DNA of 18,919 nt from Gammaproteobacteria bacterium (GTDB lineage Bacteria; Pseudomonadota; Gammaproteobacteria; Woeseiales; Woeseiaceae), in assembly GCA_002685275.1 (NCBI GenBank), contig NYWX01000038.1, positions 1 to 18,919 on the forward strand, written 5' to 3'. Positions within the stretch are counted from its first letter, which is position 1; each line of letters begins with the position of its first letter. Below are positions 1 through 8,138 of the stretch, in pieces. Position numbers and translations under genes: made by a program. The notes beneath the pieces were generated by a model, which was not told where the DNA came from, did not search any database, and saw only the letters and a list, made by a program, of their open reading frames with translations.

Positions 1-185
1 TCTGCATCTTCGTAAAAACAAAAGTAGCCAGATGGAGAATAAATCTCATCAGTTAACTGATGTAGTTGAGCTTTAGTTTCTTGTATGCATACGACATCAG
101 CATTTTGCTTGTCTAACCAATCAAACAAACCTTTGCGAGCAGCAGCTCGAATGCCATTAACATTTAAACTGATTATGCGAAACAA
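1..185 (-). CDS. xthA: Exonuclease III (N-terminal part)
   Basis: This is the first 61 codons of an exonuclease III / AP endonuclease, an enzyme that cuts DNA 5' of abasic sites and degrades 3' ends in base excision repair. The rest lies beyond the left edge. The start is taken as TTG at 185-183, giving MFRIISLNVNGIRAAARKG; an AGGAG ribosome site (complement of 193-197) sits 7 bases upstream and no in-frame ATG is better placed. The family motifs NVNG (residues 8-11) and IQETK (34-38) are present. The Glu at 36 is the metal-binding catalytic residue, which separates it from the related regulator Crc, known next to pyrE in Pseudomonas, where this residue is changed. It is divergent from pyrE across about 107 bases. 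Confidence 0.9.
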   Translation of the reverse strand, partial: MFRIISLNVNGIRAAARKGLFDWLDKQNADVVCIQETKAQLHQLTDEIYSPSGYFCFYEDA

Positions 186-292
186 TTTATTACTCCTATG
201 TCATACTCTATTCAGATATTGCAGTATTTTTTGGTTATCATACAGAAGCCTCTCGCAGACCAAAATTAAAAATAAGTTATTGGAATTTAGTA

Positions 293-940
293 ATGCAAGA
301 ATACAAGAAGCAATTTATTGAATTAGCATTGAATTTAGGTGTTCTTAAATTTGGAGAATTTAAGTTGAAATCTGGACGAATCAGTCCTTATTTCTTTAAT
401 GCTGGATTATTTAATACAGGGATGGCTGCATCAAAATTAGGCAATTTTTATGCAGAAGCAATCATGGCATCAAATTTAAAATTTGATATGTTATTTGGGC
501 CAGCTTATAAAGGAATACCCCTTGCGACACTGACGGCATCATCTTTAGCTGAAAAATATAATATAGATATTCCATATTCATTCAATCGTAAGGAGGCCAA
601 AGCCCATGGAGAGGGTGGTAAAATGATTGGAGCGCCTCTGGCGGGTAATATTTTGATAATTGATGATGTTATTACGGCTGGAACAGCAGTTCGAGAAGCT
701 TACCAAATGATTTCAGACTCTAATGCAAACATAGCAGGCTTGGTGATTTCTTTGGATCGACAAGAGCGCGGTAAAGGACGATTTTCAGCTGTTCAAGAAT
801 TGGAACAATCACTAAAGATCCCAATTGTAAGCATTATTACATTAAAAAATTTGATTGATGTAATTAAGGATCTAGATGAATATAAAAAATTTTTGAACTC
901 AATCATCAATTATCAAAAAACATATGGAATTATTTTCTAG
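293..940 (+). CDS. pyrE: Orotate phosphoribosyltransferase
   Basis: This enzyme transfers the phosphoribosyl group of PRPP to orotate to make orotidine 5'-phosphate, in cytoplasmic de novo UMP synthesis. It has 215 residues (E. coli PyrE has 213). The PRPP-binding motif ILIIDDVITAGTA lies at about 120-132, and the N-terminal LKSGRISPYFFNAG segment (25-38) is typical of the family. The catalytic flexible loop around KEAKAHGEGG (100-109) is present. The ATG at 293 has only a weak GGA ribosome site. The gene stands alone, divergent from xthA and convergent with dut. The slmA gene that lies between dut and pyrE in E. coli is absent; the 205-base gap to dut is AT-rich with no gene seen. Confidence 0.96.
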   Translation: MQEYKKQFIELALNLGVLKFGEFKLKSGRISPYFFNAGLFNTGMAASKLGNFYAEAIMASNLKFDMLFGPAYKGIPLATLTASSLAEKYNIDIPYSFNRKEAKAHGEGGKMIGAPLAGNILIIDDVITAGTAVREAYQMISDSNANIAGLVISLDRQERGKGRFSAVQELEQSLKIPIVSIITLKNLIDVIKDLDEYKKFLNSIINYQKTYGIIF

Positions 941-1145
941 AAGAAAATATGAAAAAATTTGAGTGAGGATTGAGTGAGTAATATTAGATATTTGTTAAAA
1001 AAATATTAAATATTTATTACAATTCATTAATAAAATTTTGGGTAGTTTTTATATATAACTTAAAAAGGCAAGAAATATATAGACCCAGTTAAAAACTATA
1101 TTGGAACTAGAAATCTTTTTGAAGATTGTATTTTAGAATTATTTC

Positions 1146-1601
1146 TTATTGTTTTCCTGAATGCCCAAATCCACCTGAGCCTCTATCAGTATCGGTAAAA
1201 TCATCGACCTTCTTTAATATAACTTGCTCAACTGGCACAAAAACCATTTGAGCAATTCTCTCCGCGGGCTGAACCTTATAACTGATTGAGCTTCTATTCC
1301 AACAAGAAATGAATATCTGACCTTGGTAGTCTGAATCAATTAAACCAGTCAAATTACCAAGCACCAGGCCATGTTTGTGGCCTAAGCCTGATCGAGGCAG
1401 CAAAACAGCAGCGAGACCTGGATCACTTATGTGAATCGCCAAACCAGTTGGTACCAAAACTGTTTCACCCGGCTTTACAGTGAGTACTTCATCAATACAG
1501 GCACGCATATCCATACCAGCAGAGCCCTCAGTAGCATACTGAGGTAGGTCTATTGAAGCGCCTATTCGTGGATCAAGAATTTTAAACTCTACAGATCTCA
1601 A
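1146..1601 (-). CDS. dut: dUTP diphosphatase (dUTPase)
   Basis: It hydrolyses dUTP to dUMP and pyrophosphate, which keeps uracil out of DNA and supplies dUMP for thymidylate synthesis. It is the homotrimeric type, 151 residues, the same length as E. coli Dut. All five conserved motifs are visible: AGMDMRA (28-34), [11 protein letters not shown] (69-79), [13 protein letters not shown] (82-94) with the catalytic Asp at 89, [10 protein letters not shown] (114-123), and the C-terminal glycine-rich arm [10 protein letters not shown] (140-149), which closes over the active site. It lies 12 bases downstream of coaBC on the same strand, as in E. coli, so the two are very probably one operon. Confidence 0.97.
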   Translation of the reverse strand: MRSVEFKILDPRIGASIDLPQYATEGSAGMDMRACIDEVLTVKPGETVLVPTGLAIHISDPGLAAVLLPRSGLGHKHGLVLGNLTGLIDSDYQGQIFISCWNRSSISYKVQPAERIAQMVFVPVEQVILKKVDDFTDTDRGSGGFGHSGKQ

Positions 1602-1613
1602 TGAAATTATCCT

Positions 1614-2849
1614 TTAATCATTATTTGAAATAATAGAAAGATTCGGTTTAGCCTCAAATCCAGAATCAGCATAAAATTGCTTTGCAATTAGTTCAACTAG
1701 TTTATTAGCTAAATCAACTTTAAGCATTTTTGGAAAATCTTTGTTACCGTTTCTCCAAAGTACTGTTGCTATATTATCATCATGATCGAACCCGCAATCT
1801 TGACCAACGCGATTCGCTACAATCATATCAAGGTTTTTTTTCTTCATTTTGTTTTTTGCGTATTCCATTAAGTTTTCAGTTTCTGCTGCAAAACCAATTG
1901 TAAAAGGCGCCTCCTCAAGACTTGTTACAGATTCAAGAATATCTCGACATTTAACAAGCTTAAGAGCCATTTCTTCGTCATGCTTTTTAAGTTTTTGCTG
2001 CAAAATATCTTTAGGCCTATAGTCAGCTACAGCAGCTGAAGCAATAAAAATATCCACATTACTTATTTCATTGTGAATCGCAGAATACATTTCTTCTGCA
2101 GACTCTACGTTAACTACCTTTACACCCAAAGGTTTAGAGATAGCTACAGGCCCGCTTATAAGAATAACTCTGGCGCCTTGGGATTTAGCTGCAGTTGCTA
2201 ATGCATAACCCATCTTACCCGAGCTTCGATTGGTAACATATCGAACAGGATCAATTGGCTCCCTTGTTGGTCCTGCAGAAATGACAACATTGAGCCCATC
2301 TAATAACTTAAAGCCTTTATTTGCTACTAAGTTATAGATATTTGCAGTAATTATATCCGTTTCAAGCATGCGGCCTTCTCCATTTTCACCACATGCCTGA
2401 GAACCGATATCCGGTCCAATTATTTGAATACCACGTTTCTCAAGGGTTTCGCGATTAGATTGAGTCGCAGGATTGCTCCACATCACATGATTCATCGCAG
2501 GAGCTAAAACAATGGGTGCTTTTGTTGCAAGGCAGAGAGTTGTAAGTAAATCAGGCGCTCCTCCAGCAACAATACGTGCCATTACCTCAGCCGTAGCAGG
2601 CGCTATTAAAACAATGTCTGCCCAGCGAGCTAATTCAATATGACTCATTGCAGCCTCTGCTTCTTTATCCCACAGATTCGATCGAATAGGATTTCCAGAT
2701 ACAGCATGCAATGCCGTCTCAGTCACAAATTCTTCAGCGGACGATGTCATTACAATCTGAATCTTTGCTCCACGCTTACGTAGGCGCCGAACAAGATCAG
2801 GCGTTTTATATGCAGCTATTCCACCAGTTATACCGAGAATAATATTCAT
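1614..2849 (-). CDS. coaBC: Bifunctional phosphopantothenoylcysteine synthetase/decarboxylase
   Basis: It catalyses two successive steps of coenzyme A synthesis: coupling of 4'-phosphopantothenate with cysteine (CoaB domain), then FMN-dependent decarboxylation to 4'-phosphopantetheine (CoaC domain). With 411 residues it is the usual full-length fusion. The N-terminal CoaC flavodoxin-like half has GITGGIAAYK (6-15), the catalytic His70 in SHIELARWAD, the PAMNHVMW motif (117-124) and Cys153 in the substrate flap ACGENGEGRM. The CoaB half starts near 185 with SAGPTREPIDPVRYVTNRSSG (191-211, dimer and nucleotide region) and contains the KLKK motif at 286-289 with the essential lysine. It is the first gene of the coaBC-dut operon. 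The next step but one of the pathway, coaD, is encoded about 1.5 kb away. Confidence 0.97.
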   Translation of the reverse strand: MNIILGITGGIAAYKTPDLVRRLRKRGAKIQIVMTSSAEEFVTETALHAVSGNPIRSNLWDKEAEAAMSHIELARWADIVLIAPATAEVMARIVAGGAPDLLTTLCLATKAPIVLAPAMNHVMWSNPATQSNRETLEKRGIQIIGPDIGSQACGENGEGRMLETDIITANIYNLVANKGFKLLDGLNVVISAGPTREPIDPVRYVTNRSSGKMGYALATAAKSQGARVILISGPVAISKPLGVKVVNVESAEEMYSAIHNEISNVDIFIASAAVADYRPKDILQQKLKKHDEEMALKLVKCRDILESVTSLEEAPFTIGFAAETENLMEYAKNKMKKKNLDMIVANRVGQDCGFDHDDNIATVLWRNGNKDFPKMLKVDLANKLVELIAKQFYADSGFEAKPNLSIISNND

Positions 2850-2939
2850 ACATGAAGCTTAGCTTGTAGAGACCAATGATTACTAGTCAAAAAATACTCA
2901 AAAATTAAAAAACAACTTCAAAAAGAGCACACAGAGTGC

Positions 2940-2968
2940 TTGTATTGAGCCGATGGCACTGGTATAAA
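2940..2968 (+). promoter_or_regulatory. Sigma70-type promoter of rpmB-rpmG
   Basis: A -35 box TTGTAT (2940-2945) and a -10 box TATAAA (2963-2968) are separated by exactly 17 bases. A TG dinucleotide (2960-2961) one base before the -10 makes it an extended -10 promoter. Transcription would start near 2975, leaving a leader of about 50 bases before rpmB. This is the best-looking promoter in the window and suits a ribosomal protein operon. A short dyad GAGCAC/GTGCTT lies directly upstream (about 2926-2941). Confidence 0.7.
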
Positions 2969-3025
2969 GTTCAGCTTCTTATCTGATCAACATCAGTAAC
3001 TTTCAACATAATCAGAGATTTATCA

Positions 3026-3262
3026 ATGTCTAGGGTATGCCAAGTCACCGGAAAACGACCGCAATCAGGAAATAATGTTTCCCATGCGCACAATAAAACT
3101 CGTCGTCGCTTTCTTCCTAATTTGCAAAACAAACGTTTTTGGATCGAATCTGAAAAGCGGTTTATTCGTTTACGCATATCGCACAAAGGACTAAGAATTA
3201 TTGATAAACATGGCATTGAGAAAGTGCTTTCTGATCTTCGCGCTGATGGAAAGCGCATTTAA
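3026..3262 (+). CDS. rpmB: 50S ribosomal protein L28
   Basis: It is a small basic protein of the large ribosomal subunit, 78 residues like its E. coli counterpart. The N-terminal [20 protein letters not shown] (1-20), followed by the arginine-rich [10 protein letters not shown], is the L28 signature. It lacks the extra zinc-ribbon cysteines seen in some L28 forms. It is the first gene of the rpmB-rpmG pair. In E. coli the DNA repair-associated gene radC precedes it; here the region between coaBC and rpmB is only about 176 bases and holds no radC. Confidence 0.96.
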   Translation: MSRVCQVTGKRPQSGNNVSHAHNKTRRRFLPNLQNKRFWIESEKRFIRLRISHKGLRIIDKHGIEKVLSDLRADGKRI

Positions 3263-3280
3263 TTATTAGAGGATTGAATT

Positions 3281-3436
3281 GTGCGTGACAAAATTAAATT
3301 GGTTTCTAGTGCAGGATCTGGCCACTATTACACTGTTACTAAAAATAAGCGTCTCCATCCGGAAAAGATGGAGACAAAAAAATATGACCCAACCATTAGA
3401 AAACATGTTGTTTACAAGGAAGCTAAGATTAAATAA
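3281..3436 (+). CDS. rpmG: 50S ribosomal protein L33
   Basis: It is a small ribosomal protein of the large subunit, 51 residues, translated from GTG at 3281 with an AGAGG ribosome site (3268-3272). The sequence [20 protein letters not shown] followed by KNKR and ending [10 protein letters not shown] aligns along its whole length with E. coli L33, minus about four residues at the N-terminus. It has no CxxC pairs, so it is the zinc-independent form. It lies 18 bases after rpmB and is followed by an intrinsic terminator. Confidence 0.96.
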   Translation: MRDKIKLVSSAGSGHYYTVTKNKRLHPEKMETKKYDPTIRKHVVYKEAKIK

Positions 3437-3464
3437 CAATTATTTTAATCAGTAATTTTTTAAT

Positions 3465-3489
3465 AAGCTCAGCATTGCTGAGCTTTTTT
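3465..3489 (+). terminator. Rho-independent terminator after rpmG
   Basis: There is a perfect 9-base-pair stem, AAGCTCAGC (3465-3473) with GCTGAGCTT (3477-3485), closed by a three-base loop ATT and running into six T residues (3484-3489). It lies 28 bases after the rpmG stop and 20 bases before mutM. It therefore should separate rpmB-rpmG from mutM, at least partly. Confidence 0.85.
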
Positions 3490-3508
3490 GTTTATGTAAT
3501 TTTAAATT

Positions 3509-4321
3509 ATGCCAGAACTACCAGAAGTTGAAACCAGCCGACGAGGCATAGAGCCGCATATAATAAAAATGCGGATAACTAAGGTTACAATTAGAAAGCG
3601 TAAACTAAGATGGCCAATATCTTATGCTATCGATCATAACTTGCCTGGGCAAAAAGTTTTGTCAGTAACACGTCGTGCAAAATATTTATTAATCAATTTC
3701 AAAACCGGCTCAATAATGTTGCATCTTGGGATGACAGGTAGTGTGTCTATTGTTAAGAATTCGGCACCAGCAGGTATACATGACCATGTGGATATTGATT
3801 TTGATTCAGGAAAAACTTTACGATTTCGTGACCCACGGCGTTTTGGTTCATTGCACTGGTCCAAAAAGCCAATGCAACATAAATTACTTAAATCACTGGG
3901 GCCAGAGCCATTGAATGATCATTTTGATGCAAATTATTTATGGAAAAAATCTCGAGGCCGAAAGGTTAGCATCAAGCAATTTATAATGAATGCACAAATA
4001 GTGGTTGGTGTTGGAAATATTTACGCTAGTGAGTCATTATTTCTTGCAGGAATCAATCCCAAACGTGCAGCTGGAAAAATTTCTCATAATCGTTATAAAG
4101 ATTTGGTTGATTCTATAAAAGGAATTTTAATAAAAGCTATAAAAGCTGGAGGCACAACATTAAGAGATTTCTATAGAAGTGACGGCAAGGCTGGGTATTT
4201 TATTCAACAGCTTCAAGTCTATGGTAGAGACGGCGAACACTGTAGCTATTGTGATTCTATCATCGTATCTATTGTTCAAGGTCAAAGATCAACTTTTTAT
4301 TGTAAACAATGTCAAACTTAA
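3509..4321 (+). CDS. mutM: Formamidopyrimidine-DNA glycosylase
   Basis: This is a bifunctional DNA glycosylase / AP lyase that removes 8-oxoguanine and formamidopyrimidines. With 270 residues it matches the family (E. coli 269). The catalytic N-terminus PELPEVE follows the removable Met, with Pro2 as nucleophile and Glu3. Lys58 lies in the RRAKYLL motif, HLGMTGS is at 72-78, the helix-two-turn-helix VGVGNIYASE is at 166-175, and a C-terminal zinc finger is built from Cys245, Cys248, Cys265 and Cys268 with Arg260 in its loop. Start ATG is at 3509. Its stop codon directly abuts the stop of coaD on the other strand with no intervening base, so a bidirectional terminator between them is not possible. 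Confidence 0.97.
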   Translation: MPELPEVETSRRGIEPHIIKMRITKVTIRKRKLRWPISYAIDHNLPGQKVLSVTRRAKYLLINFKTGSIMLHLGMTGSVSIVKNSAPAGIHDHVDIDFDSGKTLRFRDPRRFGSLHWSKKPMQHKLLKSLGPEPLNDHFDANYLWKKSRGRKVSIKQFIMNAQIVVGVGNIYASESLFLAGINPKRAAGKISHNRYKDLVDSIKGILIKAIKAGGTTLRDFYRSDGKAGYFIQQLQVYGRDGEHCSYCDSIIVSIVQGQRSTFYCKQCQT

Positions 4322-4810
4322 CTAGATAAGACTAACCTTTTTAAGCAAGGCATGTTTAACATTTTTTGAAACAAAATTATCAATATCGCCATCCAAAATA
4401 GCTATCTCACGAACTAGAGATGAAGAAATAAAAGCATATTTTTCTACTGGTGTTAAAAAAACAGTTTCTATTTCTCTAGATAAATGCCGATTCATACTCG
4501 CAAGCTGAAACTCATACTCAAAATCTGAAACTGCCCTGAGACCACGCACAATGATTGATAGGCCGTTAGCCCTAGCAAAATCAATGGTGAGGCCATCATA
4601 CCCCTTGACTTTAACATTTCCAAAGCCCGATAAAGTTTCCTTTGCAAGTGCAACTCTTTCTTCTAGCGAAAACACAGTGGTTTTCTTTTCTGTATCCGCT
4701 GCAACGGCAACGACAACATTTTTGTATAGTTTTGCTACTCGCCGAATAAAATCTTCGTGCCCTAAAGTAATGGGATCAAATGTGCCTGGATACATCGCTG
4801 ATAATGTCAT
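4322..4810 (-). CDS. coaD: Phosphopantetheine adenylyltransferase
   Basis: It transfers the AMP moiety of ATP to 4'-phosphopantetheine to make dephospho-CoA, the penultimate step of coenzyme A synthesis. It has 162 residues (E. coli 159). It belongs to the nucleotidyltransferase superfamily: YPGTFDPITLGH (7-18) contains the TxGH ATP-binding histidine, RGLRAVSDFEYEFQLASMNR (about 89-108) is the family signature, and ISSSLVREIA (about 128-137) is the second nucleotide motif. It starts one base after the rsmD stop, so the two are almost certainly translationally coupled in an rsmD-coaD operon, a common bacterial arrangement. Confidence 0.97.
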   Translation of the reverse strand: MTLSAMYPGTFDPITLGHEDFIRRVAKLYKNVVVAVAADTEKKTTVFSLEERVALAKETLSGFGNVKVKGYDGLTIDFARANGLSIIVRGLRAVSDFEYEFQLASMNRHLSREIETVFLTPVEKYAFISSSLVREIAILDGDIDNFVSKNVKHALLKKVSLI

Positions 4811-4811
4811 G

Positions 4812-5393
4812 TTAAAAGTTCTCTATTTTGCTTGTTGCCACCAGTAAATAATAAACATTTCCAGTTTTTTTTCTTTTTAAAATATGCCAATTCTTTGGAA
4901 GATCTACTTCTTTCTCATTCGCACTCATCTCGATGTATATCCTAGCATTTTTCGAGAGCCAGCCTTTTGCGGCAATTAGTTCAAATAAATCATCATACAA
5001 ACTATCAGCAAAAGGTGGATCAATGAAGATAATATCAAATTTTTCTATTACTGAATTATTTAAAAATGAAATGGCATCAGTTTTTCTAAGTTCAGCACCT
5101 GAAGCTTTAAGTGAATTAATATTTGATTTTAAATTCTCAAAAGCAATCCCTGAACATTCAACAAAAACTACGCGCGATGCACCTCTTGATAGTGCTTCAA
5201 GTCCGAGTGCTCCTGTTCCTGCACATAAATCTAGACAACGCGCACCTTCAATTCGCGGGGATAGCCAATTAAACAATGTTTCGCGAATTCTTATTGAAGT
5301 GGGCTTTAAACCCGGAACATTTGCAACCTGCAAAAGACGACTGCGCCATTTTCCAGCTACAATACGTAATTGACCTGTATTTGTTTTTTTCAT
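4812..5393 (-). CDS. rsmD: 16S rRNA (guanine966-N2)-methyltransferase
   Basis: It is an S-adenosylmethionine-dependent enzyme that methylates N2 of G966 in 16S rRNA during 30S assembly. It has 193 residues (E. coli RsmD has 198). Visible landmarks are LRIVAGKWRSR (9-19), RIRETLFNWL (35-44), the SAM motif CLDLCAGTGALGLEALSRGA (53-72) and the catalytic IDPPF (124-128), the NPPY-type motif of amino-methyltransferases. It is divergent from ftsY, as in E. coli, with about 64 bases between the two starts that must hold both promoters. Confidence 0.95.
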   Translation of the reverse strand: MKKTNTGQLRIVAGKWRSRLLQVANVPGLKPTSIRIRETLFNWLSPRIEGARCLDLCAGTGALGLEALSRGASRVVFVECSGIAFENLKSNINSLKASGAELRKTDAISFLNNSVIEKFDIIFIDPPFADSLYDDLFELIAAKGWLSKNARIYIEMSANEKEVDLPKNWHILKRKKTGNVYYLLVATSKIENF

Positions 5394-5457
5394 ATATATC
5401 GCTTTATGGCAAGAAGAAATAATATGTCAAAATTAAACTACTATGTAAGGTATAGCC

Positions 5458-6423
5458 ATGTTTAGTAAAAAAGAAAAGCCTGATGAGCATAAAAGTTTCA
5501 TAAAGAAACTTCGCATGCGACTGAATAAGGGTAAAAATTGGTTATCGCATGATCTTTTAGGGCTTCTTCCAGGCGGCCAAATTGATGAAGATATAATTGA
5601 AAATCTTGAGTCGTTACTGATTCGTGCAGACGTTGGCATTAAAACAACTGAGGTAATCCTTGATGATTTGAAAAAGAGCCTTTTGAGAAATGAACTTAAA
5701 GATATCAATATCCTTAAAAATAAACTAAAGGACTCAATGCTGAAAATTCTTGGTGATCAGGAAAAACCTCTAAAGATTAAGTTATCAGAAAACCCGTTTG
5801 TTGTTTTTGTAGTTGGGGTAAATGGAGCAGGCAAAACAACAACAATAGGAAAGATCACTCAGAAATTTAAACAAGATGGATATTCAGTTATGCTTGCTGC
5901 TGGTGATACTTTTCGTGCCGCAGCAATAGAACAACTTCAAGTCTGGGGGCAAAAAAATAATACTGCGGTAATTGCACAACAAACTGGAGCTGACCCAGCT
6001 GCTGTAGTTTTCGATGCATGGCAAGCTGCTAAAGCTCGTAACATTGATATTTTAATTATTGATACAGCAGGCCGACTTCAAAACCAGACAGGTTTAATGG
6101 ACGAGCTTATTAAGATGAAAAGAGTATTAATGCGTCACGATAAAACAGCTCCTCACGAAATTATGCTCGTCATAGATGGCAATCAAGGCCAAAATGCTTT
6201 GGTTCAAGCTGAAAAATTTAACGAAGCATTAGGTCTTACTGGCATCACAGTGACAAAATTGGATGGCACTGCCAAAGGTGGCATTTTGCTTGCTATAGCG
6301 AATCAATTAACAATAAATATTCGTTATATTGGAATAGGTGAAAGTTTGGAAGATATGCAGCAATTTAAACCCACAGAGTTTATTGATGCATTAATTGAAC
6401 CTGTAGATAATAGTCAAAATTAA
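5458..6423 (+). CDS. ftsY: Signal recognition particle receptor FtsY
   Basis: This GTPase docks the SRP-ribosome complex at the inner membrane so that membrane proteins are inserted co-translationally. It has 321 residues with the N domain (about 15-100) followed by the G domain. P-loop GVNGAGKTT is at 120-128, DTFRAAAIEQL at 150-160, DTAGR at 202-206, TKLDGTAKGG at 266-275 and GIGE at 292-295. It lacks the long acidic A domain of E. coli FtsY (497 residues); only a short lysine-rich N-terminus with an amphipathic look (MFSKKEKPDEHKSFIKKLRM) precedes the N domain, as in many other bacteria. It is the first gene of ftsY-ftsE-ftsX. Confidence 0.97.
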   Translation: MFSKKEKPDEHKSFIKKLRMRLNKGKNWLSHDLLGLLPGGQIDEDIIENLESLLIRADVGIKTTEVILDDLKKSLLRNELKDINILKNKLKDSMLKILGDQEKPLKIKLSENPFVVFVVGVNGAGKTTTIGKITQKFKQDGYSVMLAAGDTFRAAAIEQLQVWGQKNNTAVIAQQTGADPAAVVFDAWQAAKARNIDILIIDTAGRLQNQTGLMDELIKMKRVLMRHDKTAPHEIMLVIDGNQGQNALVQAEKFNEALGLTGITVTKLDGTAKGGILLAIANQLTINIRYIGIGESLEDMQQFKPTEFIDALIEPVDNSQN

Positions 6424-7095
6424 ATGATTCAACTCAATAACATTTCAAAACGTTTTCCTGGTGGCCAAGATGCATTATCAGGGCTGAATCTTTATATAGA
6501 AACGGGTGAAATAGTTTTTATTACTGGTCATTCAGGTGCAGGTAAAAGCACTCTTCTTCGATTAATTGCCCTGATTGATAGGCCAAGTGATGGACAAATT
6601 ATAATTGATAATCAAAATATAGGCCGAATAAAAAAACGAGACATTCCCGCATACCGTCGACAGATTGGTATGGTATTTCAAGATCATAAACTTCTCTATG
6701 ACCGATCAGTATTTGATAATGTTGCGCTACCATTAATTATTTCGGGAATTAGTTATAAAGAAGCAAGTCGCCGAGTAAGAGCGGCACTAGATCAAGTAGG
6801 TTTGCTTCAAAAAGAAAAACAAAAACCAGAGACACTGTCCTCAGGAGAACAACAACGTGTTGGAATTGCAAGAGCAATTGTAACGAAACCAAAATTATTA
6901 ATAGCTGACGAACCCACTGGCAATCTTGACCCTGGTCTTTCAATTGAAGTCATGGAAATTTTTCGCCGTTTTAATGAAGTAGGAGTAACGATTTTAATTG
7001 CTAGCCATGATATTACGCTTATTGGGCACCTTGGGTACCGTAAAATTATATTGGAAAACGGCAGGCTCGTGCAGGAAGATAAATCATGGGAATAA
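6424..7095 (+). CDS. ftsE: Cell division ATP-binding protein FtsE
   Basis: This is the ABC-type ATPase that works with FtsX at the division septum to activate periplasmic amidases. It has 223 residues (E. coli 222). Walker A GHSGAGKST is at 35-43, the Q-loop FQDH has Gln86, Walker B LLIADE is at 158-163 followed by PTGNLD, and the switch His is 195. The ABC signature reads LSSGEQQR (138-145) instead of LSGGEQQR, a single G-to-S change. The ATG follows the ftsY stop codon with no gap, and the 3' end overlaps ftsX by 10 bases, indicating tight translational coupling. Confidence 0.96.
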   Translation: MIQLNNISKRFPGGQDALSGLNLYIETGEIVFITGHSGAGKSTLLRLIALIDRPSDGQIIIDNQNIGRIKKRDIPAYRRQIGMVFQDHKLLYDRSVFDNVALPLIISGISYKEASRRVRAALDQVGLLQKEKQKPETLSSGEQQRVGIARAIVTKPKLLIADEPTGNLDPGLSIEVMEIFRRFNEVGVTILIASHDITLIGHLGYRKIILENGRLVQEDKSWE

Positions 7096-8051
7096 GAGAG
7101 GAAAAAGGTTCAAGAATCCCATTTCATTCGTCTGGTTTATTTAATATTTGGTTAATTAAACATATAAGCGCTTCTCTAGGTGCGCTTGGAAGAATGTCTC
7201 GACAACCTTTTGCTAGTTTTATGATTATCCTTGTTATAGGGGTTACTCTCGCGCTTCCAGCTACTATAAGTATTGTAATTAAAAATACGCAATCAATGAG
7301 TGATAATTGGGATGATACAATCAATTTTTCTGTGTATTTAAAAAAAAATATTTCAATAAAAAATGCTGAAGAAGTAGCAAAATTAATAAGCCAGCGTGCA
7401 GATATTGAAAACGTTAAGATAATTACAGCCGATGAAGCACTTTTGGAATTTAAAAATCAATCTGGATTCGGTGACGCTCTTGATCAACTTGATGTTAACC
7501 CGCTACCACACACTATTGTCATAGATCCAAGCCCGAAAAGCACAAGTACTTCACTTTTTTTTCTTCACGAAGAAATAAGAAACCTACCTGAAATAGATAT
7601 TGTGCAGGCTGATACAGATTGGATAAAAAGATTTCATGCCATCCTTAATATCGTTAGGAAGAGTATTGATATTGGAACTATCTTATTGGGCATTGCTATA
7701 GTGGTAATTATTGGCAATACCATTCGCTTAGATATTGAAAATAGACGTGAAGAAATAGAGATAGCAAAACTTATAGGTGCAGATAATGCATTTATTTATC
7801 GACCTTTTTTATGGATAGGTTTTTGGTATGGACTATTTGGTGGCATCTTTTCATCGCTTTTATTGCAGTACGGAATCTATTTATTAAAAGATCCCATCAG
7901 CCGTCTTGCTAATCTATATCAAGGTGAAATTTTCTTAACATCCTACTCAATGGCTGAAAATGTAATAATTGTAGGTTTAGCAATATCTTTAGGGATTTTC
8001 ACCTCTTGGGCCACTACAGCGCGATATATGCGGCAAATTGAACCCCGATAA
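7086..8051 (+). CDS. ftsX: Cell division protein FtsX
   Basis: This is the inner-membrane partner of FtsE in an ABC-type complex that passes the state of the cytoplasmic division machinery to cell-wall hydrolases outside. It has 321 residues. Four hydrophobic segments are visible at about 42-65, 194-213, 241-264 and 290-312. The large periplasmic loop lies between the first two and contains the conserved NPLPHTIVI stretch (138-146). The start ATG lies inside ftsE. The gene is followed by a 140-base gap carrying the rpoH promoter and operator. No clear hairpin terminator is seen after its stop. Confidence 0.95.
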   Translation: MGIREEKGSRIPFHSSGLFNIWLIKHISASLGALGRMSRQPFASFMIILVIGVTLALPATISIVIKNTQSMSDNWDDTINFSVYLKKNISIKNAEEVAKLISQRADIENVKIITADEALLEFKNQSGFGDALDQLDVNPLPHTIVIDPSPKSTSTSLFFLHEEIRNLPEIDIVQADTDWIKRFHAILNIVRKSIDIGTILLGIAIVVIIGNTIRLDIENRREEIEIAKLIGADNAFIYRPFLWIGFWYGLFGGIFSSLLLQYGIYLLKDPISRLANLYQGEIFLTSYSMAENVIIVGLAISLGIFTSWATTARYMRQIEPR

Positions 8052-8087
8052 CAATCATTTTTTCACCAATTATATATATATAACATA

Positions 8088-8116
8088 TTGTTTTTAATAA
8101 ATAAATGAGCTAATTT
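8088..8116 (+). promoter_or_regulatory. Candidate sigma70 promoter of rpoH
   Basis: TTGTTT (8088-8093) and TAATTT (8111-8116) are separated by exactly 17 bases, giving an expected start near 8123. That places the CIRCE operator at about +16 to +43, inside the transcribed leader. The match is fair, and other AT-rich combinations are possible in this region, which also contains a short run of TA dinucleotides (8071-8082). Confidence 0.4.
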
Positions 8117-8138
8117 TCTAAAAGTTCAGTTATTGTTG

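Noticed and set aside
1..185. The gene next to pyrE as the catabolite repression regulator Crc
   Set aside because: Crc occupies this place in Pseudomonas, but the visible part keeps the exonuclease III IQETK catalytic motif that Crc has lost.
85..321. 78-codon plus-strand reading frame spanning the xthA start and the pyrE start
   Set aside because: It lies antisense to the clear exonuclease III N-terminus and overlaps pyrE in another frame; no recognisable protein.
1112..1127. AATCTT-TTTG-AAGATT hairpin after dut
   Set aside because: Only six AT-rich pairs and no T run on either strand; not convincing as a terminator.
2850..2940. Minus-strand promoter for coaBC with TTGACT as -35
   Set aside because: No acceptable -10 box lies at a proper distance on that strand, so I do not list it as a feature.
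2971..3258. 95-codon minus-strand frame
   Set aside because: It is fully antisense to rpmB, which is an unambiguous L28.
8071..8082. Run of TA dinucleotides
   Set aside because: Short low-complexity stretch, expected in AT-rich spacers; not a repeat locus.
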